DNA of 64,000 nt from Ceratodon purpureus (GCA_014871385.1 CM026424.1:3847131-3911130); one strand, 5' to 3'; shown: positions 1 to 11,469, counted from the first letter of the stretch. Translations and numbers: made by a program. The notes: generated from the letters alone by a model not told the origin.

Positions 1-1776
1 CTACGTTGTTGAGTTCCAGTTGTGGAAGCATATGCAATCAATAAGTTGCTTTTAATCGAAACCAATGGTTTTATGCACGATTGCTCATGTGCATAGTTCA
101 CTTGCAACCCAACCCAATTGTATCATTGCTACAGTGTTGCAAGCCCGTTAACAATAAAGATCTAGTATTTAGTGTGCAGAGAGTGCCTATGAAGGTATCG
201 GCCCGGTCACAGCTCACAAGTTCCCCTGCCAGAGGGTTCGTATTGAGGATATGATGAGGTTGGGTAGACCAGTCATCTATTGTTTGCACACTGCTTGACA
301 GCCGAGGGTAAGACCCCTCTTCACTCTCCAGAAACACATGTGTGATCCACCACTATGTGGAACGTTGAGGCCTTTGTTCTAGCCTTCTGCAAAAGCCAAT
401 TAAATAGAACAATTTGGGATTTAATCAGATAATTCTGAAGAGTATCAGTAGGTGCCTTATTTGTCCCACATGAAAAAATAATAATGCAATAAAGTAAATC
501 TCTTGGTATCTCTTAGAAAATCAATGTGGGTTCCTCTATTGTTGGTTTCGAAAAGATATTATCAAGACCTTGGGCCTTCTGTATCTGAGGACCCCTACGG
601 ATGCTAGAGCTCAATAATCAAAGCCAGAAGCATTGGCAACATATTCACAATAGTGTCAACCACAACAATATTGATGCAAATGTTGTTGTATTGCTGTTTT
701 ACTTTTTGATTCGTGGGATCATCACAAAGCGAGGGCCGAGCTATCACTCCAGTCTTTTCTCCAATACTCTACCAGACGAACAATGCAAAACCCAGATTCA
801 TCACAATGGCAGCGTCAACAATTGCTCGCATGTACCACTCGACCGCCATGGCAATCTTCTACCGGTATGAACAACCGACTGACCTCAATGTCTATCTCAG
901 TTTGCAAACTTGCAGAAGCTTCGAACAGGTGCCTGGAGTACTTACAGAACGTTCTTTGTGTCTCAGGACGGACGAGTGATGCCTTCTAGAAGCAACTCCA
1001 ACCGAGTGCACAAGTACACCAAGGTCCCCTTCCCAACAGAGCTAGCCTTGGATGCGTTCTCTCCTCCATACTTGGCAGCTTTACTTGAGACTCAAGTAAA
1101 GCTCTCAATCAAAGCCTGAACACCTGCGAACTGCGAGTTGAGCATCTCCCACTACACACCACATCCACCTGTTAGAAATTGTAGATGTATAATTGAACCC
1201 CGTTGAAGCTTCTAACTAACAAAATCTGTCACGATAAGTACAATGCCTCTCAGATATTAACGGCAAAGCTTTCACAGAAGGGTGAAGTCGTACCTGATCT
1301 AGAGGAAGTGAAATACCTGGCATACAAAGACACCGGTTGGTTCACAGATTGCATAAGGACCGATGGTGTCAATGAAATGATGTTATCGTATAAAATGAAA
1401 CGACGGTACGCTTTTAACATCAGAACTTGCCCTGCCCTGCTTCTCTACCAATCCTAATCCCAGCTGGCAGTGGAATTCCGTATACAAGACTAGCATCAGA
1501 TAACAATGATGAAAGGTTTGATAAATTTCTGTTCGAGTTGGCCTTTAACGGTTCTCTGCTAGAACTCGCTCAAACTACAGCAAAAGAATCCAATGCACAG
1601 CGAGGTTGGATGTCAAACCTTTCTGATGTCTGTAAACACCTTCCCTTTGAATTTCTTCACAAATCACCTCCTGCACATAAACAACACAGCGTTCAGTTAA
1701 TCCAGTTTCAATTTCTAGATTCAGTTAAAATTCCTACAACTCTGAAATTGAACAAGTAAATGTTGTTCCAAAGGAC
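1..1776. other. No supportable gene; flank of the nuclease-like gene
   Basis: Moderate GC content with several short open frames on both strands, none longer than about 110 codons and none with a domain I recognise. The minus-strand gene at 1777 ends AAG then GTGAGT around its stop codon, which also reads as a splice donor, so further 3' exons of that gene could lie here on the minus strand. I could not identify any with confidence. Confidence 0.4.
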
Positions 1777-2742
1777 TCACCTTTGAACCACCCCACGTTC
1801 TGACCAGAAACGGTTGTTGAAGTTATCCAATTCACGTGCACTCAATACAAACTGCCCTGGTTGAACACCTGGAGGTAGAGCTACACCAGCAAAAACCAAG
1901 GCAGCCGGTATAAGGAGGCCTTGACCGTTGTACTGAACATGGGCATCCAACAGTATAGTCTGAGCAGCTCGAACTGAGAGACCATAGGCAACACCAAGCT
2001 TAGAAGGCCGAATCTGGGGACAAACCTCCCATCGTTCTATCAGAATAGTATGCAAATGGTTGTTGATGTGTAGGAGAATTGCAACCTTTGTTTGCCCTCC
2101 ACTCTCCCTTAACCAAAATCTGAGATCTGCTTGGAGCATTTTCAGAGACCCAGAAACTCCCACTTCAACAACCATCGATGGCCATTCAGTATCCGGAACA
2201 CGAGAAATGGGCTTCCAAGAAACGTCTGGCTCCTTGGACCTGCCTGCCAGACTTGTGAATCTCGCAGATCCAGTTGAAGTCAACAATTCCTCTACCTGTG
2301 GGCTCAAATGCCGTTTGAATGTCCATTCAAACAATCGTCCAACAGACTCATGGGCTACACCCACCATGAACTTCACAACCATCGATCCCTCAGACCTGTC
2401 GTACAGAAGGGAAATGCGAGGTAGGACACAGTTCCTACTCTCACGCAGGCTATCGATAGCCTGAAAATCCTCCTCCGTAACTCCAATGTATGCCTTGTAT
2501 GGGCATCCTTGGCCGTTGATCAACCCACTCCAATGACTCTTGCACTCAGTCCTGAAAGAGGCAACAGTGGAGAAAGTGACTCTCGGAAGGTCGGGGTACT
2601 CGCTGAGCAGTTCTGCCTCTTGAGTCCTTCGGGTGGAATCATAAAAAACCTCAAAGGACCTCCAGTCATCTCCAGTACCATACACCGCCATTTGACCATT
2701 TGACCTGCCATACACAAAAAATCTCATAAGGGTCAGGGACAT
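1777..2742 (-). CDS. Putative PD-(D/E)XK (Uma2-like) nuclease-fold protein, 321 aa
   Basis: A single uninterrupted frame of 321 residues. Residues 170-176 read KEPDVSW, followed by WPSMVVEVGVS at 187-197 and an Asp at 206 ahead of a beta strand (VAILLHI). This order, EPD then a strand with VVEV, then Asp and a helix plus strand, matches the Uma2-like branch of the PD-(D/E)XK nuclease fold, with D173 and E193 as candidate metal ligands. Proteins of this layout are common and mostly uncharacterised in fungal genomes; I infer kinship from motif order only. The canonical catalytic Lys is not obvious, so activity is uncertain. The stop codon overlaps a good donor (CAAAG then GTGAGT), so the true C-terminus may differ if an intron is spliced. 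The start is the first Met of the frame; MRFF six codons in is an alternative. It has no operon-like neighbours. Confidence 0.6.
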   Translation of the reverse strand: MSLTLMRFFVYGRSNGQMAVYGTGDDWRSFEVFYDSTRRTQEAELLSEYPDLPRVTFSTVASFRTECKSHWSGLINGQGCPYKAYIGVTEEDFQAIDSLRESRNCVLPRISLLYDRSEGSMVVKFMVGVAHESVGRLFEWTFKRHLSPQVEELLTSTGSARFTSLAGRSKEPDVSWKPISRVPDTEWPSMVVEVGVSGSLKMLQADLRFWLRESGGQTKVAILLHINNHLHTILIERWEVCPQIRPSKLGVAYGLSVRAAQTILLDAHVQYNGQGLLIPAALVFAGVALPPGVQPGQFVLSARELDNFNNRFWSERGVVQR

Positions 2743-4153
2743 TCACTCCCACATCACGTATGATCACGTCGGCTACCTAACCGAGGAGGGAGTCTCTCTG
2801 GAAGAGAGGGAGAAGGGGAAGTTGGGTCGAATATCCAGAGGAAGGAGGTGGAGGGCCGCAAAGACGTCGGATAGCGGACCCTGAATACGAAACATTCTCA
2901 GCAAAACACCTTCACCGCCCTCCTCAGAAACCAATTCGGTTACCCTCAGTCCCTCACTACCAAATTCTACAATCCAAAACGAAAACGGGTAGCAAGAAAA
3001 ACAGAAAAACCCTCCGAACCCTTCCAAAAGTAAGAAGCGACACGGAAATCTCGAAAAGCGACAAACCCCCAACTCAACTCAGGTAATCGCTACTGAGGCT
3101 CGGAAAAGCAATCGAACTCACTTGTTCTCTGTTTCTTCGTTCTTCCTTATGCTGGTGATGCTTTTGCTGGTGATGCTATTGTGCAATGTGGGTTGGAAGG
3201 ATGAGATGCCTGGCAATGATATTGTGATGTCGGGGTCGTTTGTTGGGTTGGGGAGGAGGAGGCTGGACCTGTCTGGCTGATGATTGACTGGCCAGATGAA
3301 AGCAGCAAAGCGTTAGAAATTGAATAAATCGTATATGAACAGTGAAAGTGCAGTAAGCAGAGCAAAAGTTAAATAAAAATCATCAACATTCTGATTTCTT
3401 CAATATTATGTTCAGAATTTTGAGAAGAGGACAAAGCCCCTACCTCGTCCACAAACACAACACCGAGCTGAAAAACACGCGCCCGTGGTCTCTAGAAGCA
3501 TCCAAGTCCGTCTGAGCTTTCAACCTAATCTCACGTAAGAACTTAAGGGCAACTCTGCAATTACAAACCAAATCCCACAAAGCATAAGTCAACATTTTCA
3601 AAACCAACAACCCGGAAGAATAACAAAAACAAAACGCAGAAAACTTCTCTTGCGCTAAACCCTCAGAAACCTAGCACTCAATTTCAAAAAAGGTTGGTAA
3701 AACCCACATGTAACATGAACAAAATTCTCAAAAGAGGTGGAAATCAAACCTGGAACCTGGCCCGCTAGAGAGAGCAAGAACGTGAACGTGATCGGCAGGA
3801 GTACCAAGAGAGTATTTATTCACAGCAGTCTTGAACTTCGACACCAGGTTTGTGTGCAAGGCTGCAAGCAACTGCAGCAAAGCTCAAACTCCTCCGAAGT
3901 AGGCTCCTCTTTACACTTCACGCAGACCCCAGGCTTCACGGCACTCGAAAGCTGCACACCGTCGTCTCTCTGCTGCTGCAAGGGCTCTCGTCTCTCTCTG
4001 CTGCAAGGGCTCCCTGAGGCGTAGGAATTCGTGCCTTTTGGTAGTCTTTTGGCCGTGCGTCACACTTGCAGTGCACATGGCCGGACCAGGCCGGATCACA
4101 GGCAGATTCCGTAGGAAAATAGCCACACTGAATCTGCATTAAATTAGTGACTG

Positions 4154-4154
<1 letters not shown>
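2743..4154. other. Upstream flank, no recognised gene
   Basis: Probable promoter and 5' leader side of the minus-strand gene ending at 2742, of moderate GC content. Short frames exist on both strands but none shows a known domain or a convincing exon pattern. The stretch from 3830 to 4060 has CT/CTG-rich runs that produce spurious frames. Confidence 0.4.

Positions 4155-4184
<30 letters not shown>
4155..4184. repeat. (GATA)n microsatellite
   Basis: About seven perfect tetranucleotide units (GATA) in a row, marking the edge between the moderate-GC flank and the AT-rich island that follows. A short ATCT-rich run reappears at about 5177-5197 beside the 5S-like segment. Confidence 0.95.
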
Positions 4185-5059
4185 AAACTCCGGACCCAAA
4201 ATAGGGCCGGCGTGAATACAGTGTCTGTTCGTATGGTTAATGAACCAATGCCCACCAGACAAAGGGCCACTAATACCAAACTACTCACCCCTTTCGGGGA
4301 CTGTACTCACTAGATGAATGAGGAATGAAAGTGCGACATTGAAGCCAGAACCTTGCAATTCCCTCAATTTTTATTTATTTTTTGTTTTATATATTCTGAA
4401 TGACTTAATTAGTTAAGTTTATAATTTAAAAATTAAAATTTCATTTTTTGAAATTTAGTTATTACATTCATGGTTTTTCTAAAAATAAAATTAGTTATTT
4501 TTATTTTGATAAGTTTGAGTCTTTTTTTTAAGAATTATCCGGATGAATATAGGGGCTATAAAACCCAAAATCCAATGAGATCAACCCTAGCTACCCCGTA
4601 AACATCATTTTGAGATAATCCTAAGTCATAACGGGCAATGGATCCTACCGGACCCATTGCTCTCAGTCAAATCCTTCTCACTCCGCTTGCTTTATATTGC
4701 TCAAATATTTTTATGAGAAATAAAAATATTTTACTTATAAAATTCAATTTAATTAATGAATTTATTTCCCTAATTTTTTTGTCAAAGGAGTAGTGACCGT
4801 ACACAACGAAACTATATTTTTCATTTGATCCTTCATGAATGTCGGTCTTCATTCCTTCGATTTTATGACCAATGTCTAATTACCTAGCTATTGACAGGCC
4901 TATGTGCACTACAAGTGACGCACGGCCATAAGATGTCCTCTCTTTGGACCCACATCCTTGCCCTAAATTGCACGCACGGGTGCCCACACATGTTACTTTC
5001 CCCACAACTGTTCCTTTTTAAATAATCTCTAGATGTTGGACCTTGACTGTCCAAATCGG
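4185..5059. other. AT-rich intergenic DNA
   Basis: No frame, tRNA or repeat that I can support. Base composition drops sharply in GC from about 4360. Confidence 0.5.
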
Positions 5060-5153
5060 AGGCAGTGTATTGGATTCAGAGTAGTTATGGTTTTGAAAGG
5101 GCCGAAATAGTACTGGGATGGGTGACCTCTCGAGAAGTCCCAATGTTGCATCC
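5060..5153 (+). pseudogene. 5S rRNA-derived segment (pseudogene or SINE head)
   Basis: Bases 5107-5127 carry AGTACTGGGATGGGTGACC, matching the internal box C region of plant 5S rRNA (AGTACTAGGATGGGTGACC), and continue as AGAAGTCCCAATGTTGCATCC, matching the 5S 3' end (GGAAGTCCTCGTGTTGCACCC). Upstream, AGTTATGG near 5083 sits where box A (AGTTAAGC) is expected, but the 5' half is much more diverged. I see no neighbouring 5S or 18S/25S genes, so this is a dispersed 5S pseudogene or the head of a 5S-derived (SINE3-type) element rather than a working gene. Confidence 0.75.
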
Positions 5154-5453
5154 ATTTTTAACCGGGCTAGTGTTTCTATCTATCTTCTATCTATCTGATG
5201 GTTTTGAAACCTTTTTCTCTGCCTTGGTAGTTTACTAGTTCACTGACGGTGAAGTTGTTAATTTACTAGCATACTTCTATATTTTAATTTTTAAGTTTTT
5301 AATTCTATATTTTTTCTTTTTTTATTATGTAATATTTTTGTATACCGCATGTGAACTATGAGTATGTTAAAATTAAAAACTTCGTAGAAATAAAAAACCT
5401 TGTAAAAGTAAAAAAAATTATGAAGTTATCAGAAAGGGTGTAGTTATATTGGT

Positions 5454-5756
5454 TTGTATACTTATACTTATAAAAGTGCTAATTCAACTCAAAGAATGGC
5501 AGGGTTGTCAAACGACAACATTGACAGATTGTTCAAAATATTGTTGCATCCATCCTACACTATTAAGAGTCTCAAAGTAAAATCAGCTGCAAATTTACAA
5601 AATTATGAACAATCTTTTTATAATGAAGATAATAGTTGGTGTAGAAGAGATGTAGTAGGGTACAATTTTAATTTTGGTGAACCACGTGGTGCGTTAGAGC
5701 AATTGTATTCTTTGCCTGCAAAAGCAGAGAACTTCACGTTGATTCCTTCAGAATAA
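5454..5756 (+). CDS. Unrecognised 100-codon frame in transposon-rich DNA
   Basis: An open frame with protein-like composition (for example LFKILLHPSYTIKSLKVKSA, then NSWCRRDVVGYNF and GALEQLYSLPAKAENF). I do not recognise a domain. The wording recalls N-terminal accessory regions of large transposase genes (a leucine-rich helix, then an 'xSAxxLxxYE' block), but that is a weak impression. The surroundings are AT-rich and full of MITEs, so it is more likely a transposon remnant than a host gene. Confidence 0.3.
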   Translation: MYTYTYKSANSTQRMAGLSNDNIDRLFKILLHPSYTIKSLKVKSAANLQNYEQSFYNEDNSWCRRDVVGYNFNFGEPRGALEQLYSLPAKAENFTLIPSE

Positions 5757-5831
5757 ATAGTTGGAAAAGAAAAGGTATATTCTACTCCTGCAACTCGGAC
5801 ATGGTGACACTCTATGCACGTTAGGAGCTGT

Positions 5832-5905
5832 ACCTTTGTTTTTATATGTTAAAAAAAAAATATTAGTATTTTTAAGTTTTACTATTTATTTTTATTAGAA
5901 TGTAG
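5832..5905 (+). repeat. Dispersed direct repeat, copy 1
   Basis: Begins ACCTTTGTTTTTATATG and ends TAGAATGTAG. The same roughly 73-bp sequence recurs at 7152-7223 with a few indels in A and T runs. The two copies bracket two MITEs and may be the remnants of a larger duplicated unit. Confidence 0.8.
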
Positions 5906-6284
5906 CATAATTGAATTCAATGCTTCCAGCCGTATATTAATGGCACTGAGCAGAATGTGATGCCGGAATTCAGGATTCAATGCTAAAATGAGTCCCATGA
6001 CGATTAGGTGGAGGGGGAACCTGCCCATCCCATCCCTGTGAACGAGTACGTCCACTACGATCTTGAATTGGATGTTCATGTTTGCTGAGGAGTCACAGTC
6101 GGCTTTGGTTTGTCACCGAGAGACAGGCTACCACCGCCCCACCGAGTCCGGACTCGGGGCCGTGTGAATGTCACAGGACAGCTGACCCTGTCACTTCCAA
6201 CTACTTGATCAGAACATGATTCCACCGCATGTCCGTGTAGCTGGCTGCTCGCCCCCTTGCAAGCCTGTTCATTCGACTTCACCA
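5906..6284. other. Moderate-GC spacer, no gene recognised
   Basis: Unlike its neighbours this stretch is not AT-rich. I see no domain-bearing frame in it. Its right edge is the target site of the MULE-type MITE that follows. Confidence 0.4.
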
Positions 6285-6293
6285 GCAAAAGTC

Positions 6294-6561
6294 GCGGTAC
6301 ACTAACTAATACCCATCGAACTTCCCGGGTGGGCTCATGTAGAACCTCCCAACTTGCATGTTATTGGTTCTAAGGTCCGCGGGAGGGGTTCCCTGACCAA
6401 ATCTGGGGTGTAGAACCCGAATTTGGAAAAAAAAAATCTATAAAAAGACTGTAGAACCCCACATTTGTAATTTCAGGGTTCTACATGTAGAACATGAACA
6501 GTGTTCTACATGCTAAAAAAGGGTTCTTCGAGAGTTCGATGGATATTAGTTAGTGTGCTCC
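6294..6561. mobile_element. MULE-type MITE, 268 bp, with 9-bp target duplication
   Basis: The left end reads GCGGTACACTAACTAATACC and continues CATCGAACTT. The reverse complement of the right end reads GGAGCACACTAACTAATATC and continues CATCGAACTC, an inverted repeat of about 28 bp with four or so mismatches. The element is flanked by a perfect 9-bp direct repeat, GCAAAAGTC, at 6285-6293 and 6562-6570. A 9-bp target duplication with terminal inverted repeats is the signature of Mutator-like (MULE) transposition. No coding capacity; inside are several TAGAAC/GTTCTA blocks that could fold. The intact duplication suggests a fairly young insertion. Confidence 0.9.
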
Positions 6562-6742
6562 GCAAAAGTCATTTAGTTCTCCAGCTTCAAATTGGCACCA
6601 GCATTCAGGATGTTGACCTGGAATCGATTGTACCTCGGACGATTTCTGGATCAAGTTTGGAGATTTCCGTAGCAATAACTAGTTTTGGGTTCCTCCAACC
6701 AGTTGCTTGTGGTTCCATCGGTTTCAACTCGGACGACGCTTA

Positions 6743-7081
6743 ACCCTTAAACAACATTTTGGGTCCTGGGTGGGCAGCCCAGACGGAATCTAGATCTTTT
6801 TCCCCCCAAAAATGGCTCTGCAATGCACTGTAGCACTGTACCATTGGAGCACTGCTGAACTTCAGCTGCCCCAACCTCAAAACTTGTTGAATTTGATAAT
6901 TTTGATTGCTTACCAACGATTCCACAATCTCTCAAATGAGGCGAAAATTTGGAATCTAGATCTCTTTTTCAATAGCTTTCCAACGCAACAAGTCTCGCTT
7001 GATTTGGTTGAGAAATGAAACATTTGTCTCAAATTATTCCATTAAACCCAGCCCCTCAGGTTGGGTATGAAGTTTAAGGGT
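6743..7081. mobile_element. TA-flanked MITE, 339 bp
   Basis: Left end TTAACCCTTAAAC at 6740-6752; the right end at 7072-7084 is its exact reverse complement, GTTTAAGGGTTAA. Both ends can be read as an element starting ACCC and flanked by the dinucleotide TA, as in Tc1/mariner-type insertion. The interior is non-coding for any known protein, although a frame of about 68 codons runs through it. Termini of the same style (TTAACCC) bound the elements near 10714-11469 and perhaps 12211-12982. Confidence 0.8.
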
Positions 7082-7151
7082 TAATGGAGCACATTTATCG
7101 ACAAGGTCATTCTCTGCACTAGACATAACAATGGGTCAAAAAAATTGGGTC

Positions 7152-7223
7152 ACCTTTGTTTTTATATGTAAAAAATATTATTAGTATTTTTAAGTTTTAC
7201 TATTTTTTTTTATAAGAATGTAG
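7152..7223 (+). repeat. Dispersed direct repeat, copy 2
   Basis: Second copy of the repeat seen at 5832-5905, starting ACCTTTGTTTTTATATG and ending AAGAATGTAG, with small length changes in the A and T runs. Confidence 0.8.
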
Positions 7224-7241
7224 GAATATTAAATTGCACAG

Positions 7242-7331
7242 TGTAGAATGTTAAACTAGAAAATTTTAAATTGTAGAATGTAGAATGTTAGAATGTAGAA
7301 TGTTAAAATGTTAAATGTTAAATTGTAGAAA
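7242..7331 (+). repeat. Degenerate minisatellite (TAGAATGTTAAA-like)
   Basis: About eight irregular units built from TAGAATGT and TTAAA blocks lie directly after copy 2 of the dispersed repeat. Probably a replication-slippage expansion of the ATTAGAATGTAG motif at the end of that repeat. Confidence 0.75.
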
Positions 7332-8487
7332 GCATATAATAATTTTAAGATAAAACCAACAAAAAAGGAATGTTCATGTGTATAGGAACATGTGAATGCC
7401 GAACATGAGGGTGCGGTGATTGCACCACTGATCTTGATCTTGCACAGTGATAAGACATCACTTTCAAAGAGTGGCAAAGTAAGTGGACATCATATATGTT
7501 ACTCTAGCAAATATTGCGTGTGAAAATAGATACTTCTCCAAAGGGCATTTCTTGTTGGCTATTTTACCTGATTTTTCATCACAACCATCAACTCCATTGC
7601 GACTGTTAGAAGCATTTCAAAGTTGCTTTGACATCGTTTTACAAGCACTGAAAAAAATAAAAAAATTTGAGTAAGGACATTCTAACTCTTGTAGTGTACA
7701 TTTATGATACATTACAAATTTGTTGTTTTTTTATTTAAAAAAATAAAACTTGTTGGATTAAAATTATGTTTTAAAAGATTTTTTTGTCAGTTTTTGTGAA
7801 AAAATAGATTTTTTTTTAATTTTTTCTTCTTGTCTTCGTTTATAACATGAATGGGAGTTTTTGGGTTGTAAGGTGACTTGAACTCACTGATCCATTTGGA
7901 AATGTACAAAGAGTATTTCTGAGGTTGTACTCCTGTATGGTAGACCACCCGGAAGGATGCAAGGTACAATACTATATAAAGGTACAATACTATATAAATG
8001 TAACTGTTGAATGTGAAATTGGAAAAAACCTCAATGTTTTTATTAAAGTATAATTGTATTAATGAATCTTTGGGGAATTTTGCCAACATTTATTATTGAA
8101 GCATTTGGGAACTTCTTGGAATGATATGAATTAGCATGCCGTTCAAAAGAATTCACGGATGAGTCATTGAGGCGAATGGATGAATACATGAAAGGGTATG
8201 TTGTCGAATCCAGTCTTGTTTATATATTTAGGATTTTTGAATAATTTTTTTGTTGTTTATTTCTAAATTAATTTTATTGTAGAAAAATGACCATGTCATT
8301 TACTTTGTATTCTCTTTTTTCAGCGCGTTGTTGTCGTTTCAAAATAACTTGGATAGGTGGCAAAAATTATGCTTCAAGATCATCAAGATACATAACATGG
8401 TCCAGTATGCAACCTCAATTTGACGATCAAGTAAACCAATCTTGTACAGTTATAATTTATATGAGCACCTACACATACCGTACTTTA
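7332..8487. other. AT-rich stretch without a supportable gene
   Basis: Only short AT-driven frames are present. The segment 7483-7674 has some protein-like composition (DIIYVTLANIACENRYF) but no recognised domain. Confidence 0.4.
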
Positions 8488-9412
8488 GGGTCAGCTTCGT
8501 CAGAAAATAATTCCATAAATATATGTTGGAAATTTTAGAAAATTATTGGCATCTTTGGTCGAATATAATATCAATTATTTTTCAAAATTGCCAAAATGTA
8601 AAGAAATTTCACTTCACACTAGACATTTACTTGTATTTGAAGCATGTGCAAATTACAGTGGAGAGAATGTGCTCCTTTTGTAATCAAGCTCACACACATT
8701 AGTTTACAAAGTATATGGGTTAAGAAGTAGCAAGAGTCTAGGTGAGGCTTTTCAAATGTGTTGTATAGAGATTTTCGGATTCCAATTGAGCATAGAAGAT
8801 AAAGTTTTATAGAATTGTGATTAACTAACAAAAGTTGATAAATTAATTCTTCTTCCAGCTCTAACAAATTCTGTTTTAAAATAAGTCTTTATGCAAAAGA
8901 TATGAACAAATCATTGCAGCCTTGTAAAGATTAAAAAAGCTAGAATGGGTTTAAAACAGTTTTTCAAAGGTCATTTTTGCATAGAAGATTAACTTTTTTG
9001 AAATCTTGATGGTCTAAGAAAAGTTTATAAATCAAGTAATCTCTCACTTCCAACAAATTTTATGTCACTTGAAGACTATATGCAAAAGTTATGTGTGTTA
9101 TAAAAAAGAAGACCAACTAAGTTCTTCACCTCAAAGTTCACATTTCCCATATAGATTGTTGGACACAACTCCACTCTACTTACATAAAGCACAGAGCATT
9201 CTCAAATAGTAAATACATCTATCTTGTCATCCAATGGAAAAAAGATGTAGAGGATTGATATTTTAGTAGAAAAATTAAATAAGGCTTTAAGTCAAATTTT
9301 TAAGAAATTAAAAAAGAAATTGTTGAAATTGTGAATATTCTTTTTTTAGGTGTCGGACATCAAAACTTGAAATTAATTAATTATTCGACCGAGGGGGTGA
9401 CGAAGCTGACCC
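8488..9412. mobile_element. 0.9-kb terminal-inverted-repeat element, copy 1
   Basis: Left end GGGTCAGCTTCGTCA at 8488-8502; the right end at 9398-9412 is its perfect reverse complement, and both are flanked by TA (8486-8487 and 9413-9414). The inverted match extends outward as CTTTA/TAAAG. The interior is collinear with the element at 13270-14141: shared blocks include TAGCAAGAGTCTAGGTGAGG, GAGCATAGAAGAT, and near the right end TTAATTATTCGAC. No coding capacity, so it is a non-autonomous element. The TA duplication fits Tc1/mariner-type integration; a degenerate TTA/TAA of PIF/Harbinger type is an alternative. Confidence 0.85.
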
Positions 9413-10713
9413 TAAAGCACAGTAGTAATAATGAAGATTCCTTACAGGGTTAGCAATAAACGAGAATATATAGATTATATTGTAAAACACAATTGTAGGC
9501 TGGAAGCTTTAAGGCGTGCTACAACAAGGATACAACAAGGAGAGAGGAGTTTTTGTCTTTGTTTGGGAAGAATACAGTGTTGAACACGGTAAATTTTTTA
9601 AACACTTTTCGAGAATGGTTAAAAAAATCTAATATTTTGTCATAGACCATGAGATTTTATTGTAGGAACAATAGTCTGAAAATTTGTTTATTATACTGCC
9701 ATAATAACAATATTTTTTGTGGTGTTGAATGATAGGCTTTGGAAATGGGGGAACATGTATTGGTTGGCTTTCAAGGCAATTTACCTATGAGAGCTTTGGA
9801 AACTGAATTTCTTCAACAATATCTACAATCGAACCCAAAGTTTCAACTGCTATTAGGATTGCAACCAGAGCTTGGTAAATATTTGAAGCAATGTTTGGAG
9901 TTGTATATGAGCGAACATAATTTGAAGAGTGTTTGGATGTTTTAAACATAAAAGAATCTCCCATTTCCATTCTTTTTTGAATTCTATTTATCTTTATAGC
10001 TTGTAGTTTTAAAATACTTATTTATGTGGTTTTAAAAATAATTTGTGTTTACATGGTATTTGTAGACTTTGCAAATATATAGGTCACTAGCATTATGCCT
10101 TGATATGGCCCTGAATTGGGGAGGCATTTCCATGTTCACTCGTGCTACTCCAATATTTATAAGGAAAGAGTGGTTTGGTAATATTTCCATTGGAATTGGT
10201 AATACATTTACTATGGCTAGCTTTGCCTTCTGTATATATGATAAGAGAGCATAATCAGACAATAATCAAAGATTTGTGCTTTGTGTGATTATATGAAACG
10301 GTGCAATTTCATACACTATTAAAATGCCTTAAATTAAAATGGCATGGTGAAGACATGAGGTCCTTTGCAGTGGTAGAAATAGCAGCAATTCTTTAATCTA
10401 TTCAAGTGGTACCAAACTTTGAGAGAGAAGGTCATTTCTTTGTAAATGTTTATAAATTTTGAATAATAAATCTTTAATTATTTGGAATTACCAAATTCAA
10501 GAGGATTCCAACGCACTTCAACAAGCGTTATTTGGATATTGTATGTATAACTTATGATTTTTCAAAGTGCTCATTCTGTTTTATTCTTTGCAAAAATACC
10601 GTGGTAGTGGGTCAGTATTGAAACAATATTGTAAATTAGCAAACCTACTCCTATTCTGTTGCGGTACTTCAAATTGATGCAATACTGTTGCATTGGTATT
10701 GCAATTGATTTTA
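9413..10713. other. AT-rich DNA with unrecognised short frames
   Basis: Frames at 9739-9945 and 10069-10254 on the plus strand have some protein-like composition (for example QGNLPMRALETEFLQQYLQS) but no known domain. From about 10590 the sequence is built of CAGTATTGCAAC-like words that resume after 11470, so the element at 10714-11469 appears to have inserted into an older repeat. Confidence 0.4.
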
Positions 10714-11469
10714 ACCCCTAAACGCCTAAACGACCAAAAACTGGTTGATATCATTTTTCCAACTTCCATAACTGTCATCCAAATGACAAATTTTCATCCA
10801 TTTTTTTCTTCATGTTGAAATGTTGTAGATATCTATCTAACCTCCTTAATGAATCCTCAAAATGATGATTTCATGAATTTTGGTGCCTCCCTGAAGTCCA
10901 AATCATCAATACTGTGTGTGTATTCAAAAATTCCTTAAAACAGACAGCTGAAACGCAATTTTGACTAATGGGATGATCTTTTTTGCATTTGAGGCAAACT
11001 AATGAAATGTAGCTTTACAAATCTAATTTCTAGTCCAATTTGAAAATTTGAAAAATACTAAAAATTGAGTGATTTATAGCTGATATAAGATGAAGGGGTA
11101 TAACCGTGGCTATTTCTTGATTTTCCACGGTTTTAGGTTTTTTCATCATAATTTTGGATTAAAACATAATTTTTGAGCACGGTAACCAGTGTAAGGTTTT
11201 TGGTTGTCATATACATCTATGGTAAATATTTCGTAAATTTTTGATATAATCCATATTTGATATGAATTTTCTTTGTTTGTAATGATTTGAAAATTTATAA
11301 TAATTACATTATGAAATCATTAATTTTGATAAAATTATTGCTTGTAGATTACATGTGTACCTATCTAAGAAAAAATAAAAATTCATATTTTACATTATTT
11401 ATAGTGGAAAAATAGAGCATCCAAAGTCAAAGTCTATTTCCATGGTCATAGGCTCAGGCATTTGAGGGT
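10714..11469. mobile_element. TIR element, about 756 bp, nested in an older repeat
   Basis: The left end reads TTAACCCCTAAACGCCTAAA from 10711. The reverse complement of the right end (to 11472) reads TTAACCCTCAAATGCCTGAG, about 16 of 22 positions matching. Both ends are flanked by TA. The flanks on either side share words such as TATTGCAA and CAGTATTG, as expected if an older repeat was split by the insertion. No frame of note inside. Confidence 0.65.

Noticed and set aside
3240-3300. CRISPR-like or bacterial features anywhere in the window
   Set aside because: No regularly spaced repeats; the intron-rich genes, transit peptide and transposons are those of a plant nucleus.
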